Positions 51,736 through 60,692 are shown, numbered from the stretch's first letter. The stretch is DNA of 64,000 bases from Bdellovibrionales bacterium (GCA_019637855.1 JAHBUX010000001.1:1-64000); one strand, 5' to 3'. Numbers and translations are program-made. The notes: a model not told the origin generated them from the sequence alone.

Positions 51736-52779
51736 ATGACAACAAATATAAATATTAAGACAATCAGCAAGCTCACAACGATGGCGTTGTTTGGCCTACT
51801 GACGACCATGGCTTTTCAAAACTGTTCGAGTGCCAAATCCAGCGAAGGTGGTGGCGATAACGGCAGCCAGAACGCCAGCGACTATATTAAAATAACGTCG
51901 CAACCGCCCGATCAAACGGTCAACAAGGGTTCGAACTACACACTGACCGTGGTTGCCCACTCGGTCGAAGGTAAAACCTTAAGCTATCAGTGGCGCAAAG
52001 ACGGAGTGAATATCACAGGCGGCACGGCCGCGTCCGTCATCATCGCCGATGCCAAGATGAACTATGAGGGCAATTACACCGTGGTTATCTCGGACGGCAG
52101 ACTTTCGGTCACCTCGCAGCCTGCCTATATCGATATCGTCGACACAGGCAGCGTCGGAACTATCACGATCACTAAGCAACCTGCAGCGCTCTCGGTGGAA
52201 GCCGGTGATATCGTATTGCTCGACGTGACTGCCACGGACTCAGCCGGCAAAACTCTCACTTACCAGTGGTACCGCAATACGGTTGCCATCGCGGGGGCGA
52301 CTAGCAACGTGCTGCTCATCTCGCCGGCGGCAGTGGCCGATGCCGGCAACTATTATGTGAAGGTGAAGAACGGAACCGATGAGCTGAACTCATCTGTGGT
52401 TTTGGTCGAAGTCAGCGCTCCTTGCGCCGGGACTGTCTACAATGGCCATTGCTACGTGGTTATCGCCACGACGGGCAACTTCGCTTACGCCAACAACCGT
52501 TGTATCGCTGAGGGCGGTTACCTTGCGAAAATCACCACTGCAGCGGAAAACACCTTTGTCAAAAATCTCAGCAACGGCGCCGTTTATATCGGTGCCACCG
52601 ACACCGCGATCGAAGGATTGTTCCAGTGGCGCGATGCCAGCGTCTTGTCTTACACCAACTGGCAAGCGGGCAAACCTGACAACGCCAACAATTCAGACTG
52701 CGTCGAGATGTTGAGCAGCGGCCAATGGGCCGATCTACGCTGCGACACCAATCGCCGCGCCATTTGCGAAATTGAATAA
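51736..52779 (+). CDS. lipoprotein with two Ig-like domains and a C-type lectin domain
   Basis: 347 residues. The signal ends MAFQNCSSAK with the same unusual FQNC. After a Gly/Ser/Asn linker come two Ig-like/I-set domains of about 90 residues, each with the pattern ...G.xYTLTV...LSYQWRKDGVNI...YEGNYTVVIS (and LTYQWYRNTVAI...DAGNYYVKV). The last 120 residues are a C-type lectin-like domain: CAGTVYNGHCYVV, YANNRCIAEGGYLAKI, KPDNANNSDCVEML, WADLRCDTNRRAICEIE, with paired cysteines. KPD and WAD stand where EPN/QPD and WND bind calcium and sugar. The ATG at 51736 follows AAGGGG. A surface binding protein, perhaps for prey or carbohydrate, is an inference. Confidence 0.82.
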   Translation: MTTNINIKTISKLTTMALFGLLTTMAFQNCSSAKSSEGGGDNGSQNASDYIKITSQPPDQTVNKGSNYTLTVVAHSVEGKTLSYQWRKDGVNITGGTAASVIIADAKMNYEGNYTVVISDGRLSVTSQPAYIDIVDTGSVGTITITKQPAALSVEAGDIVLLDVTATDSAGKTLTYQWYRNTVAIAGATSNVLLISPAAVADAGNYYVKVKNGTDELNSSVVLVEVSAPCAGTVYNGHCYVVIATTGNFAYANNRCIAEGGYLAKITTAAENTFVKNLSNGAVYIGATDTAIEGLFQWRDASVLSYTNWQAGKPDNANNSDCVEMLSSGQWADLRCDTNRRAICEIE

Positions 52780-52786
52780 CGGGGAG

Positions 52787-52840
52787 AGCGGGTACTGGCG
52801 GTCTTGATTCCCCTACCACCTGGGATCGCCGGTACCTGCT
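52787..52840 (+). terminator. 17-base-pair hairpin with three G-U pairs downstream of the lectin lipoprotein
   Basis: AGCGGGTACTGGCGGTC (52787-52803) pairs with GATCGCCGGTACCTGCT (52824-52840) over all 17 positions if three G-U pairs are allowed; the loop is 20 bases. Because the exceptions are G-U on the plus strand, only the plus-strand transcript folds perfectly. No T-run follows, so it may be a Rho-dependent end, an mRNA 3' stabiliser or a small-RNA element. Confidence 0.6.
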
Positions 52841-52844
52841 AGCT

Positions 52845-53414
52845 CTAGGATTTCAACTCTAGACCTGAATCCTTAAGCTCACCTTGAAGGCCCCACACAC
52901 GAGCCAACAGGCGCGGAGCATGCGACGCCAGATACGCATACGCCATAAACTTAAGCATACGGCCCGCCACGATCACCAAAGCCAGTTGTCCCATCGGTGC
53001 ATTCGACAGGCTAGCCAGAATCAGCGCCGGCTGCTGCACAATCGGGCTCGCCATCACGGCGAACACCACAAGCAAGCCGTAGCTATCGAAAAACTGCTGC
53101 GTCACCAGCCATGGCCCGGTCTCATCGAGGCCAGGATAGAACTGCAATACCAAGGGTAAGCCATGCATTTTCACCAAGGCCACCAGAATCAATCCACCGA
53201 TCGTCGAGCCGATGGCCACGCTCAAACCGAGCAAAATCCAGCGGCGGGTGGTCAGCATCGTGCTGGAGATTAAAATTCCGTCGGTAGGAATCACCAACAC
53301 CAGATTGTCTAGTGCGGCCAAAACCCCGATCAGGGGCGCATACCAAATGCGATTTACAAAACGTTGCAGCCATAGAACAGAGGCGCGAATCTTCTCATGA
53401 AAACGTGCGATCAT
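52845..53414 (-). CDS. VTT/DedA-like membrane protein (YqaA type)
   Basis: 189 residues with about four or five hydrophobic segments (APLIGVLAALDNLVLVIPTDG, WILLGLSVAIGSTIGGLILVALV, LLVVFAVMASPIVQQPALILA, QLALVIVAGRMLKFMAYAYLA). The re-entrant loop pattern and a conserved late arginine (AGRMLKF) fit the VTT/SNARE-associated (DedA-like) superfamily in its short YqaA form. Such proteins are lipid scramblase-like or transport-related. It is divergent from the helicase gene. Confidence 0.78.
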   Translation of the reverse strand: MIARFHEKIRASVLWLQRFVNRIWYAPLIGVLAALDNLVLVIPTDGILISSTMLTTRRWILLGLSVAIGSTIGGLILVALVKMHGLPLVLQFYPGLDETGPWLVTQQFFDSYGLLVVFAVMASPIVQQPALILASLSNAPMGQLALVIVAGRMLKFMAYAYLASHAPRLLARVWGLQGELKDSGLELKS

Positions 53415-53572
53415 ATGACGACGTTGAAGAAGAATGGCGGCGAAGTCAAATCACCCTTGGGTCGAGTCCTAATGCCCCCGTCCAAATCCACGACGCTACA
53501 GTAATTAGTACAACGCCCATAGCGAAAGCGAATTTATGTGATATATCCGTCGCCTACAGGAAAGAGGCCCCT

Positions 53573-55096
53573 TTGGATACGTTCGATCAACTGACCTTAC
53601 ACCCCGCTCTACAACGCGCCATAAAAGATCTTGGCTACGAAAAACCCTCCGCGATTCAGGCACAAGCTCTGCCGATTTTATTGGGAGCAAAAACAGATTT
53701 TATCGGTCTGGCTGCCACAGGGACAGGCAAGACCGCTGCCTTCTCTCTGCCACTGCTGCAAACCATCGATCCGCACAAGCGCAGTGTGCAAGCTCTTATT
53801 TTGTGCCCCACGCGAGAGCTGTCGTTGCAAGTGGCCGGTCAAGTGGATCTGCTGGGCAAACATTTAGGGGTGCGGGCTTTGCCGATTTATGGTGGCTCAG
53901 GTTACGACGATCAGCTGCGCGGCCTTAAAAAAGGCGTACCGGTCGTAGTGGGCACTCCGGGTCGTGTGATCGATCATATGGAGCGCGGAACTTTGCGCCT
54001 CGATCAAGTACGCACCGTCGTTTTGGACGAGGCCGACGAAATGATCTCTATGGGTTTCCGTGAAGCGATGGAAACTATTCTGCGCGAAGTGCCGCGTGAA
54101 CAAAGCAACACCTGGCTGTTCTCGGCCACCATGAGCGGAGCCGTTCGCCGCGTGGCGGATGAGTTCCTGCGCGGTCCGAAGAGCGTGCAAGTGAATCGCA
54201 CGGAAATGCTGGCTTCGGGGATCGAGCAGTATTTCTACATGACTCAGGAGAAAAACAAACCTGAAGTTCTCTGCAAATTGATTGAAGCGGCTGAAGATTT
54301 TTATGGCGTTGTGTTTTGCCAAACAAAAAATCTCGTTGTGGATCTGACCCGCTATTTGTCCGAGCGTGGCTACAAAGCCGACTCTCTGCATGGAGATATG
54401 AGCCAAAGCGCGCGCGAATCCGCGATGCTCGCTTTCCGTGAGCGCCGTGTGCGCGTTCTCGTATGTACCGATGTGGCGTCACGCGGCCTGGACGTCAAAG
54501 ACATCACGCACGTGGTGAACTACTCTATCCCGCGCGAGCTCGACTCTTACGTTCACCGCATTGGCCGCACGGCCCGCAGCGGTAAAACCGGTATCGCTAT
54601 GAGTTTGGTCACCCCGAGCCACCGCCATTTGATCTCTAAGATTGAACGCATGACTGGAAGCCGCTTGAACGAAGGCACTATCCCGACTCGCAAGGCGATT
54701 GGCTTAAAAAAGATCTCTCAACTGCTGGGCCCGTTTAACGATCAAACAGGACAAGAACGCGCTCGCGAGTTGATGGGCGATGCGTGGAAGACCGCCGTCA
54801 CCGACATGAGTGCCGAAGATGTCGCGGCGCGCTTTCTTTCGCTGATGTTCCCCTACGTTTTTGCTGAAAAGGCCCAGCCGACGATGAATCGTCAAAAGGC
54901 GGAGGCAACGGCCGCGGCCGACTCGCGCCCGCCACGACGGCATGAACGCGGCGAGCGCAGCAATGATAGCAAAGTCGAACGACGGGATGAAAAGCGTCGC
55001 GCCAAACGCGACTTTCACAAGAAATTCAGCAAAGGCTTTCACAAAGGGCCGCGTAAGAATATGGGAGGCGATGCGCCTCCCCGCCGTCGTCCTTAG
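53573..55096 (+). CDS. DEAD-box RNA helicase
   Basis: About 507 residues. The Q motif (FDQLTLHPALQRAI..PSAIQAQALPILL), motif I (AATGTGKT, near residue 47), Ia (PTRELSLQ), DEAD (VLDEADEM, near 153), SAT (LFSATMS), motif V (TDVASRGLDV) and VI (HRIGRTARSG) are all present. The C-terminal tail is rich in R and K, with EKRRAKRDFHKKFSKGFHKG, giving RNA affinity. The start is a TTG at 53573 after AAAGAGG; the open frame continues 87 codons upstream but that part is not helicase. Its end overlaps the RND gene by four bases. Confidence 0.9.
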   Translation: MDTFDQLTLHPALQRAIKDLGYEKPSAIQAQALPILLGAKTDFIGLAATGTGKTAAFSLPLLQTIDPHKRSVQALILCPTRELSLQVAGQVDLLGKHLGVRALPIYGGSGYDDQLRGLKKGVPVVVGTPGRVIDHMERGTLRLDQVRTVVLDEADEMISMGFREAMETILREVPREQSNTWLFSATMSGAVRRVADEFLRGPKSVQVNRTEMLASGIEQYFYMTQEKNKPEVLCKLIEAAEDFYGVVFCQTKNLVVDLTRYLSERGYKADSLHGDMSQSARESAMLAFRERRVRVLVCTDVASRGLDVKDITHVVNYSIPRELDSYVHRIGRTARSGKTGIAMSLVTPSHRHLISKIERMTGSRLNEGTIPTRKAIGLKKISQLLGPFNDQTGQERARELMGDAWKTAVTDMSAEDVAARFLSLMFPYVFAEKAQPTMNRQKAEATAAADSRPPRRHERGERSNDSKVERRDEKRRAKRDFHKKFSKGFHKGPRKNMGGDAPPRRRP

Positions 55097-58000
55097 TCTT
55101 CTTTCTTGGCGCGCCGCCAAGCCATCAAGCTATACACGCTCGGCACTACGTAAAGTGTGAGTAGTGTGGAAACGAACACGCCGCCGATGACCGCAATGGC
55201 CATCGGTTGGCGCGCTTCCGCGCCGGGTCCAAAGCTGAGCGCGGCGGGCAAAGCGCCGGCAATGGTCGCAATCGATGTCATCAAGATCGGACGCAAGCGA
55301 TTGGGACAAGCCATGATCAGAGCTTCGCGTACGGGAGCTTTGTCGGTCTCTCTCACCTGATTGGTGAAATCCACCAAAAGAATCGAGTTCTTCTTCACAA
55401 TTCCCATCAACAAAACAAGACCGATCATACTGAACAAGTTCAGGGACTGCCCACCAATCAAAAGTCCTAAGAACGCTCCGGAAAAGCTGAAAGGCAAAGC
55501 CACGAAGACTACAAACGGATCGATAAAGCTATTGAATTGCGACGCCAGAACCATGTAGGCCACGACAAATCCGAGCACCAGTGCGATCACCAGTCCCATG
55601 AACGCGCTGGTGAACTCTTCAGCCGAGCCGCTAATGCGGAATGAATAACCCTCGGGCAGAATCGACTGCGCGATCTTCTGGGCGTGGTCGATACTCTCTT
55701 GCTGACTGAGTTTCTCACCCACGTTGCCAAAAATGCTGATGGCGCGTTCGCGATTTTTACGCGAGATCGACGAAGCGACCACCGCCTCCTTAACATCCAC
55801 TACAGAGGCAAGCGCCACTAGCTCTCCGCGATTGTTGCGCACAAAGAGCTCTTTTACGCGTTCAACCGGTGAGCGCTTTTCTTCCTCCAGCTTCACCCGC
55901 ACATCATAGCGATGGCCTTCGTGCTCAAAGCCGCCCGCGATGGCACCGCCGATAGTCGCGTTGACCACGCGACCAATGGCCGTCACTTCCACCCCGCGCT
56001 CTGAAGCGCGTTGGCGATTGGGTACGATATGGACCTCAGGCGCACCGGTGAGCAAATCGCTATTCACATCGGTCATGGCTTTTTGTTTTTTGATCTCGTC
56101 CATAATCCGATTGGCGTATTCGCTCAGCTTGTCCCACTCCGGACCTTGAATCGTGAACTCCACCGGGAAACCGCTACCGCCGCCGCCACCGAAACCTTGG
56201 GTGGAGGGATCTTGCACTTGCGGCTTGGATTCAGGCAGCTTCTCATTCAAGAATTTACGCACCACTTCGATAAACTGTTGCTGCGAAAGCTCTTTACCGG
56301 TCTCCGTATCTTTACCGCGTTGACCGCGCGGCTTCAACTCCACGAATACGATGGCCGAATTGGTCTCTCCACCCGTAAACCCGCCCGCAGCGACGAAGAA
56401 CGAAGACACCTCCGAGCGACTCTTCAGATAGTCCTCTACGATCTTCGCGCGTTGATCAGTGAGCGTGATGGCCGAACCGGGAGGATTGGTCATTTGAATC
56501 ATCAACATGCTCTGATCCTGAGCCGGTTGGAACTCGCCTTTGAGCAAGGCCACCGAACTGAAACTGAGCACAAAGAAAAACAAAGAAGCGCCAACGACTT
56601 TCCAACGGTGGTTCAGCGTTCGGGTCAGGGTACGCGTGTAGAACTCTTTGAGATGAATGAAAGCCGCCTCGAAGCGGCGACCAAAAGTGGTAGTGCGCTC
56701 AATACTACCTTTAAAAGCCGCGGCTCGCATCGGAGTCAGAGTCAAAGCCTCCAGTAACGAGATCATCACTGCGGCGCTTAGAGTGACACCGAACTGGAAC
56801 AAGAAGCGACCAATGATCCCTTCCATAAAGGCGATCGGCAAGAAGATCGCGACCAAAGAGACCGAGGCGGCCATGGCGGCAAACGAGATCTCGCGCGCGC
56901 CATCGAGTGCCGCTTGCACACGAGATTTTCCCATTTCGCGATGGCGAATGATGTTCTCTAACACCATGATCGCATCATCCACCACGATACCGATCGCTAA
57001 GCTCAAGCCAAGAAGCGTAAAGATGTTCAGAGTGAAGCCCGCGAAATACAAAATGATAAAGCTACCGAGCACCGAGGTCGGGATCGCCAAAAGCACGTTG
57101 AATGTGGACGACCACGATCCGATAAACATCCAGCACACCAAAGAGGTGAGCAGAGCCGCTAAAATCAGCGTCAAAATCAGTTCGTGCACGGCCTCTTCGA
57201 CGAACTTTGTGCCGTCGAAGTTGACGATGATCGAAGTTCCTTCGGGCATCAGCGATTGCATTTTAGCGATCTTAGCCTTCACAGCCCGCGCCACACTCAC
57301 CGCATTGGCGCCACGCTGCTTAACCACGCCTAAGCCCACAGCGGGTTCACCGTTGGTGCGGGCAAACTGCAGCACATCCACAGTACCGAGTTCAGTGCGC
57401 GCCACTTTACCCAATTCCACCGGACTAAAATTGGGGCCGCCGCCCCGCGAGTTGATCAGAATGTGTGAAAAGCCGTCGACCGACTTTTCCTCACCCATGG
57501 TGCGTAAGCTGTATTCCTTATTGGCGAACTCGGCCCGGCCTGACGGCGGCTCTTTATGTTCGTTTTGGATGGCACTCATCACATCCATTACCGAGAGCGC
57601 GTAACGATTCAAAGATTTGTTATCGACCCAAACCCGCAAATTGGGCTCGAGGTACCCCGGCATCCATAGATTGCCCACGCCGGGCACGGTGGTCAGCTGG
57701 TCACGCACGTCGTTTTTTACAAACACCATCAGATCGGGCAAGGACATCTTAGTGCTGGTCACCGAAATCCACATGATCGGAAATTCCGACATGGCGATTT
57801 TCATAATGGCGATCGGCTCCATCTCGGTCGGCAACATCTGCTGCACTTGCGTGATCTTGGCCTGCACGTCTTGAAAGGCCGCATCGATGTTGCGACTCAG
57901 GTCGAACTCGATCGTAATTTCGGCCACACCTACGCGCGACTTCGAAATCACATTCTTAACACCCTGAATGCTGACCAATGCATCCTCTAGGGGATCGACC

Positions 58001-58188
58001 ACATCGGCTTCAATTACCTCGGGCGCCGCACCCTCATAGCGCGCGGTTAAAGACAGCACCGGGAATTCCACATCGGGCATCTCACTGACACCCATGCGCA
58101 TAAAGCTGATCGCGCCAAAAACGATCAAACCGAACATCAACATCCAAGCAAATACGGGACGGCGAATTGAGAGGTCGGATAAAGTCAT
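55093..58188 (-). CDS. RND-type multidrug efflux transporter
   Basis: 1031 residues of the AcrB/MdtB/HAE-1 family: an N-terminal membrane helix (PVFAWMLMFGLIVFGAISF), a large periplasmic porter domain with a glycine-rich loop (GGGGGSGFPVEFTIQG), and two blocks of membrane helices with the proton-relay aspartates in IGIVVDDAIMVLEN. The last helices end FVSTLLTLYVVPSVYSLM. It pumps drugs or lipids out through a TolC-like duct. The start follows the TolC-like gene by two bases. The membrane-fusion adaptor normally cotranscribed with such a pump is absent here. It converges on the helicase gene. Confidence 0.93.
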   Translation of the reverse strand: MTLSDLSIRRPVFAWMLMFGLIVFGAISFMRMGVSEMPDVEFPVLSLTARYEGAAPEVIEADVVDPLEDALVSIQGVKNVISKSRVGVAEITIEFDLSRNIDAAFQDVQAKITQVQQMLPTEMEPIAIMKIAMSEFPIMWISVTSTKMSLPDLMVFVKNDVRDQLTTVPGVGNLWMPGYLEPNLRVWVDNKSLNRYALSVMDVMSAIQNEHKEPPSGRAEFANKEYSLRTMGEEKSVDGFSHILINSRGGGPNFSPVELGKVARTELGTVDVLQFARTNGEPAVGLGVVKQRGANAVSVARAVKAKIAKMQSLMPEGTSIIVNFDGTKFVEEAVHELILTLILAALLTSLVCWMFIGSWSSTFNVLLAIPTSVLGSFIILYFAGFTLNIFTLLGLSLAIGIVVDDAIMVLENIIRHREMGKSRVQAALDGAREISFAAMAASVSLVAIFLPIAFMEGIIGRFLFQFGVTLSAAVMISLLEALTLTPMRAAAFKGSIERTTTFGRRFEAAFIHLKEFYTRTLTRTLNHRWKVVGASLFFFVLSFSSVALLKGEFQPAQDQSMLMIQMTNPPGSAITLTDQRAKIVEDYLKSRSEVSSFFVAAGGFTGGETNSAIVFVELKPRGQRGKDTETGKELSQQQFIEVVRKFLNEKLPESKPQVQDPSTQGFGGGGGSGFPVEFTIQGPEWDKLSEYANRIMDEIKKQKAMTDVNSDLLTGAPEVHIVPNRQRASERGVEVTAIGRVVNATIGGAIAGGFEHEGHRYDVRVKLEEEKRSPVERVKELFVRNNRGELVALASVVDVKEAVVASSISRKNRERAISIFGNVGEKLSQQESIDHAQKIAQSILPEGYSFRISGSAEEFTSAFMGLVIALVLGFVVAYMVLASQFNSFIDPFVVFVALPFSFSGAFLGLLIGGQSLNLFSMIGLVLLMGIVKKNSILLVDFTNQVRETDKAPVREALIMACPNRLRPILMTSIATIAGALPAALSFGPGAEARQPMAIAVIGGVFVSTLLTLYVVPSVYSLMAWRRAKKED

Positions 58189-58190
58189 GG

Positions 58191-59447
58191 TTAGTTTTCC
58201 TTACGTATGGCCGCGGGCAAGAAAGATGAGGCTAGGTCAAGGCGAATCAAATCCAAGCGCGCCTGATAGCGAGCTTGATCATAGGTGCGACGCGACTGTT
58301 GGAATTCGGTGAGACCGAGCTGCACTTCGATATTGCGGGTCAGCCCACGGCGATACTCCCGCTGCAAAACTTGATAATTCTTCTCGGCCAGATCGGAGGC
58401 CCGTCTGCGCGCAGCCAGCTGAGCCACCCGCAGATTCAAACTCTGATGCAAAGTGCGGATCTCCGCACTGGCGGCGCGCTTGAGGCGAGCCAGCTCCAGT
58501 TCGGCTTCACGCAGTCGCGAGACGGCGGCCCGAGTTTCCGATGTGCGCAGACCGCCTTCAAAAATCGGCAGCTCCAACTTAAGCTGCACATCCCAGTTGA
58601 TCTCGCTCAAAAATCCAGGGCGCGCCAGATAGTAATTGCCCGTCAAGTCCGCAGTGGGCCAATGGGCTCCTCGTGCAATGGACACTTCGGCTTGAGCGGC
58701 TCGTACGCGATCCTCGGCACCGCGAATATCCGGGCGATCATTCACTCGCGCCAAATAGTCGTCTAGACCTTTGAGCCGCGGAGCCTCCCCGTCTTTAGCT
58801 TCTTCTTCCAAAGAGGCATTGGCCGGCTGCCCCGTCACGAAAGCGAAGTTCTCGCGCGCCGTCTTAAGCGCGTCTTCCAAAACCACAATATCGGCATCTA
58901 CAGAGGCCTCTTGTGACTGCGCCGTCAAGGCTTCGGTCTGCTGCGATTGCCCGGTACGCGTGCGCTGCAAGAGCTCTTTCACTCTCTGAGCGTAGAGAAC
59001 TTTTTGCTCTTTTAGATTCTTCAGATCCTGCTCTTTAGCCAAGACCTCCAAGTAAGACGTGGCCACAGATCTATAGAGCTCCGTGAGCACATTCAATCGA
59101 CGCTGCTCTTCTGAACTCAAATTGTAGCGGCGCTGACGACGGCCGGCGAATTCACGCAAACCGCGAAACAGAGGCTGGGTCAGCGTCAGATAGGTCGTCG
59201 TCTGACTCTCTGGCGTGAATTCGCGCGCCAGAGGATTGGTGGGCAGCTCTTGCACTTGATAGATCGTGGCAAATTTCAAAGTCGGAAAGATGGCACTAGT
59301 GGCCTGTGTCAGCAGCTCTTCCGCCTGCTTCACATCTTCGCGGCTTTGGCCCACCAGTTCATTCTTTTGCAGCGCCGATTGAAAGGCTTCATTGAGCGTC
59401 AAGGCCGAAGCACTCGACAGAGAAAGCGAAAGGAGTAAGGAAATCAC
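58191..59447 (-). CDS. TolC family outer-membrane efflux duct
   Basis: 418 residues. A signal peptide (MISLLLSLSLSSASA) leads to the TolC repeat: LTLNEAFQSALQKNELV and a second LREAELELARLKRAASAE, with long coiled-coil helices between. The GTG start at 59447 follows AGGAGCGACATC. It forms an outer-membrane trimer with an alpha-helical periplasmic tunnel. It is cotranscribed with the RND pump and lies upstream of it; no adaptor gene is between them or just upstream. Confidence 0.9.
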   Translation of the reverse strand: MISLLLSLSLSSASALTLNEAFQSALQKNELVGQSREDVKQAEELLTQATSAIFPTLKFATIYQVQELPTNPLAREFTPESQTTTYLTLTQPLFRGLREFAGRRQRRYNLSSEEQRRLNVLTELYRSVATSYLEVLAKEQDLKNLKEQKVLYAQRVKELLQRTRTGQSQQTEALTAQSQEASVDADIVVLEDALKTARENFAFVTGQPANASLEEEAKDGEAPRLKGLDDYLARVNDRPDIRGAEDRVRAAQAEVSIARGAHWPTADLTGNYYLARPGFLSEINWDVQLKLELPIFEGGLRTSETRAAVSRLREAELELARLKRAASAEIRTLHQSLNLRVAQLAARRRASDLAEKNYQVLQREYRRGLTRNIEVQLGLTEFQQSRRTYDQARYQARLDLIRLDLASSFLPAAIRKEN

Positions 59448-59536
59448 GATGTCGCTCCTGGATGATATGCGTTCAATTATCTTAATGAATCCAGCAGCGG
59501 GTACACAACTTCAGAATTGTTATGATCTTCGGGACT

Positions 59537-60043
59537 TTAGTTTGGTGCCGAAATGAATTTGCGTGCGAGTGTAGCCTCATCGACACGCGCGGGAATCGCA
59601 CTGCCATGCCATTTCGAGGACTGCCAACCGCCGTTGCGCACCTTTTCGGAAGAAAGATCCACATCAATCAGAGCGTTAAAGCCGGCCTGCGCGGCCATAA
59701 ACGCTAGACGCATCACGGTCTCGTCTTTATCTAAACAATCTCTGACTTGAATTGGCTTTTCCGTACGACGGATAAAACGCGTTTCTTTCCCCTGAGTGCG
59801 AAAGAAAACGTTCACATCTTTGGCCAGCTCAAGTGTTTGATTATAAGCCTCAAGCACGGGTACCACTTGCGCTTCGAAGCACGGCGAGCAGTAGGCGTCA
59901 TGACCAAGCTCAGCGGGTACCGTTTTCAAAAAACTCACGCTATCGGCGTCCAAAAACTGCGCACAGCCCTTACACAAAGAGCATTCGCATAAACCACATT
60001 TCAAGGCGGCTTTAGGACTCGCGCAGGTCATACAAACAGACAT
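59537..60043 (-). CDS. CxxC-rich protein with mixed C-terminal domain
   Basis: 168 residues. The N-terminal third has four cysteine pairs: CMTC, CGLC, CSLC (shared with CKGC) and CSPC, spaced like a double zinc finger or B-box. The middle is charged, and the C-terminal part (VMRLAFMAAQAGFNALIDVDLSSEKVRNGGWQSSKWHGSAIPA) has the look of an AxxxGxNAxIxVxxS fold as in YbjQ/UPF0145-type heavy-metal-linked proteins; that link is only a suggestion. The start is taken at MSVCMTC (60043). It is cytoplasmic, without a signal. Position: between the TolC gene and the Rrf2 gene, divergent from Rrf2. Confidence 0.65.
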   Translation of the reverse strand: MSVCMTCASPKAALKCGLCECSLCKGCAQFLDADSVSFLKTVPAELGHDAYCSPCFEAQVVPVLEAYNQTLELAKDVNVFFRTQGKETRFIRRTEKPIQVRDCLDKDETVMRLAFMAAQAGFNALIDVDLSSEKVRNGGWQSSKWHGSAIPARVDEATLARKFISAPN

Positions 60044-60164
60044 GCCGAGGGTGATAACACATCTCGGCAATAAGGTCTCGGAATTTGCCTCTCCGCTGAA
60101 AATCCTCCCCCAGGAGCAATTGGTTCGTTTTAAGACGTCTTTTCATCTATTTTTAGCGGCCACA

Positions 60165-60199
60165 TTGACTTTCTTTTAAATGTAACTAACATTGTTACT
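60165..60199 (+). promoter_or_regulatory. rrf2 promoter overlapped by operator-like inverted repeat
   Basis: TTGACT (60165-60170), 16 bases, then TAACAT (60187-60192). Over the -10 lies GTAAC-N7-GTTAC (60182-60198), a dyad of the kind bound by Rrf2 regulators. The ATG at 60202 is only about ten bases after the -10, so the message is nearly leaderless. A related half-sequence recurs before doxX. Confidence 0.6.
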
Positions 60200-60201
60200 A
60201 T

Positions 60202-60642
60202 ATGGCTAATAGCCGCTTCGCGATGGCGACTCATATTATGACGGCCGTGGCACTGCACGGGGACGATGACCTGATGAACTCAGGTGAGCTGGCCGATTCG
60301 TTGAACACTAATCCTGTGGTGGTTCGACGCATATTGAGTGACTTACAGAAGGCGGGCTTGATCCAGACACAGGCCGGGCGTTCCGGTGGTGCGTGGTTAG
60401 CCAGAAAGCCAGAGGCGATCAATCTGCATGAGATTTTCGCCGCTGTCGATGATGGGGAGCTGTTCGCCTACAATCCGAACGACCCCAACAAAACATGTTC
60501 ACTGAGCTGCGAAATCAAGTCCGTGCTGGAGCCCGTTTTTAAGGCCGCCAGTTCAGCCTTGGCTGAGAGCTTGATGAGCGTACGGCTCTCGCAACTGACA
60601 GAAGTTCTGTCTAAAAAGTGCGCCGGTAAAAAGAAGAAATAA
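60202..60642 (+). CDS. Rrf2 family transcriptional regulator
   Basis: 146 residues. The winged helix is ATHIMTAVALHGDDDLMNSGELADSL, recognition helix NPVVVRRILSDLQKAGLI, wing AGRSGGAWLARKP. Two cysteines in KTCSLSCEIK could sense redox or electrophiles; the three-cysteine iron-sulphur loop of IscR/NsrR is not present. It is followed by a terminator, then by doxX and nemA, which carry a related operator. Probable autoregulation through the repeat at 60182-60198. Confidence 0.85.
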   Translation: MANSRFAMATHIMTAVALHGDDDLMNSGELADSLNTNPVVVRRILSDLQKAGLIQTQAGRSGGAWLARKPEAINLHEIFAAVDDGELFAYNPNDPNKTCSLSCEIKSVLEPVFKAASSALAESLMSVRLSQLTEVLSKKCAGKKKK

Positions 60643-60653
60643 AGGCTTTGAAT

Positions 60654-60680
60654 AGCCGCGGCCAATACCCGCGGTTTTTT
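60654..60680 (+). terminator. Rho-independent terminator after rrf2
   Basis: AGCCGCGG and CCGCGGTT pair around CCAATAC, with CCGCGG itself palindromic, and the stem runs into TTTTTT (60675-60680). Confidence 0.8.
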
Positions 60681-60692
60681 AGGAACTAAACT

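Noticed and set aside
56657..57604. 315-codon plus-strand frame within the RND gene
   Set aside because: Antisense to a conserved RND transporter; its composition (Ser, Thr, Pro, Lys) is that of a shadow frame.
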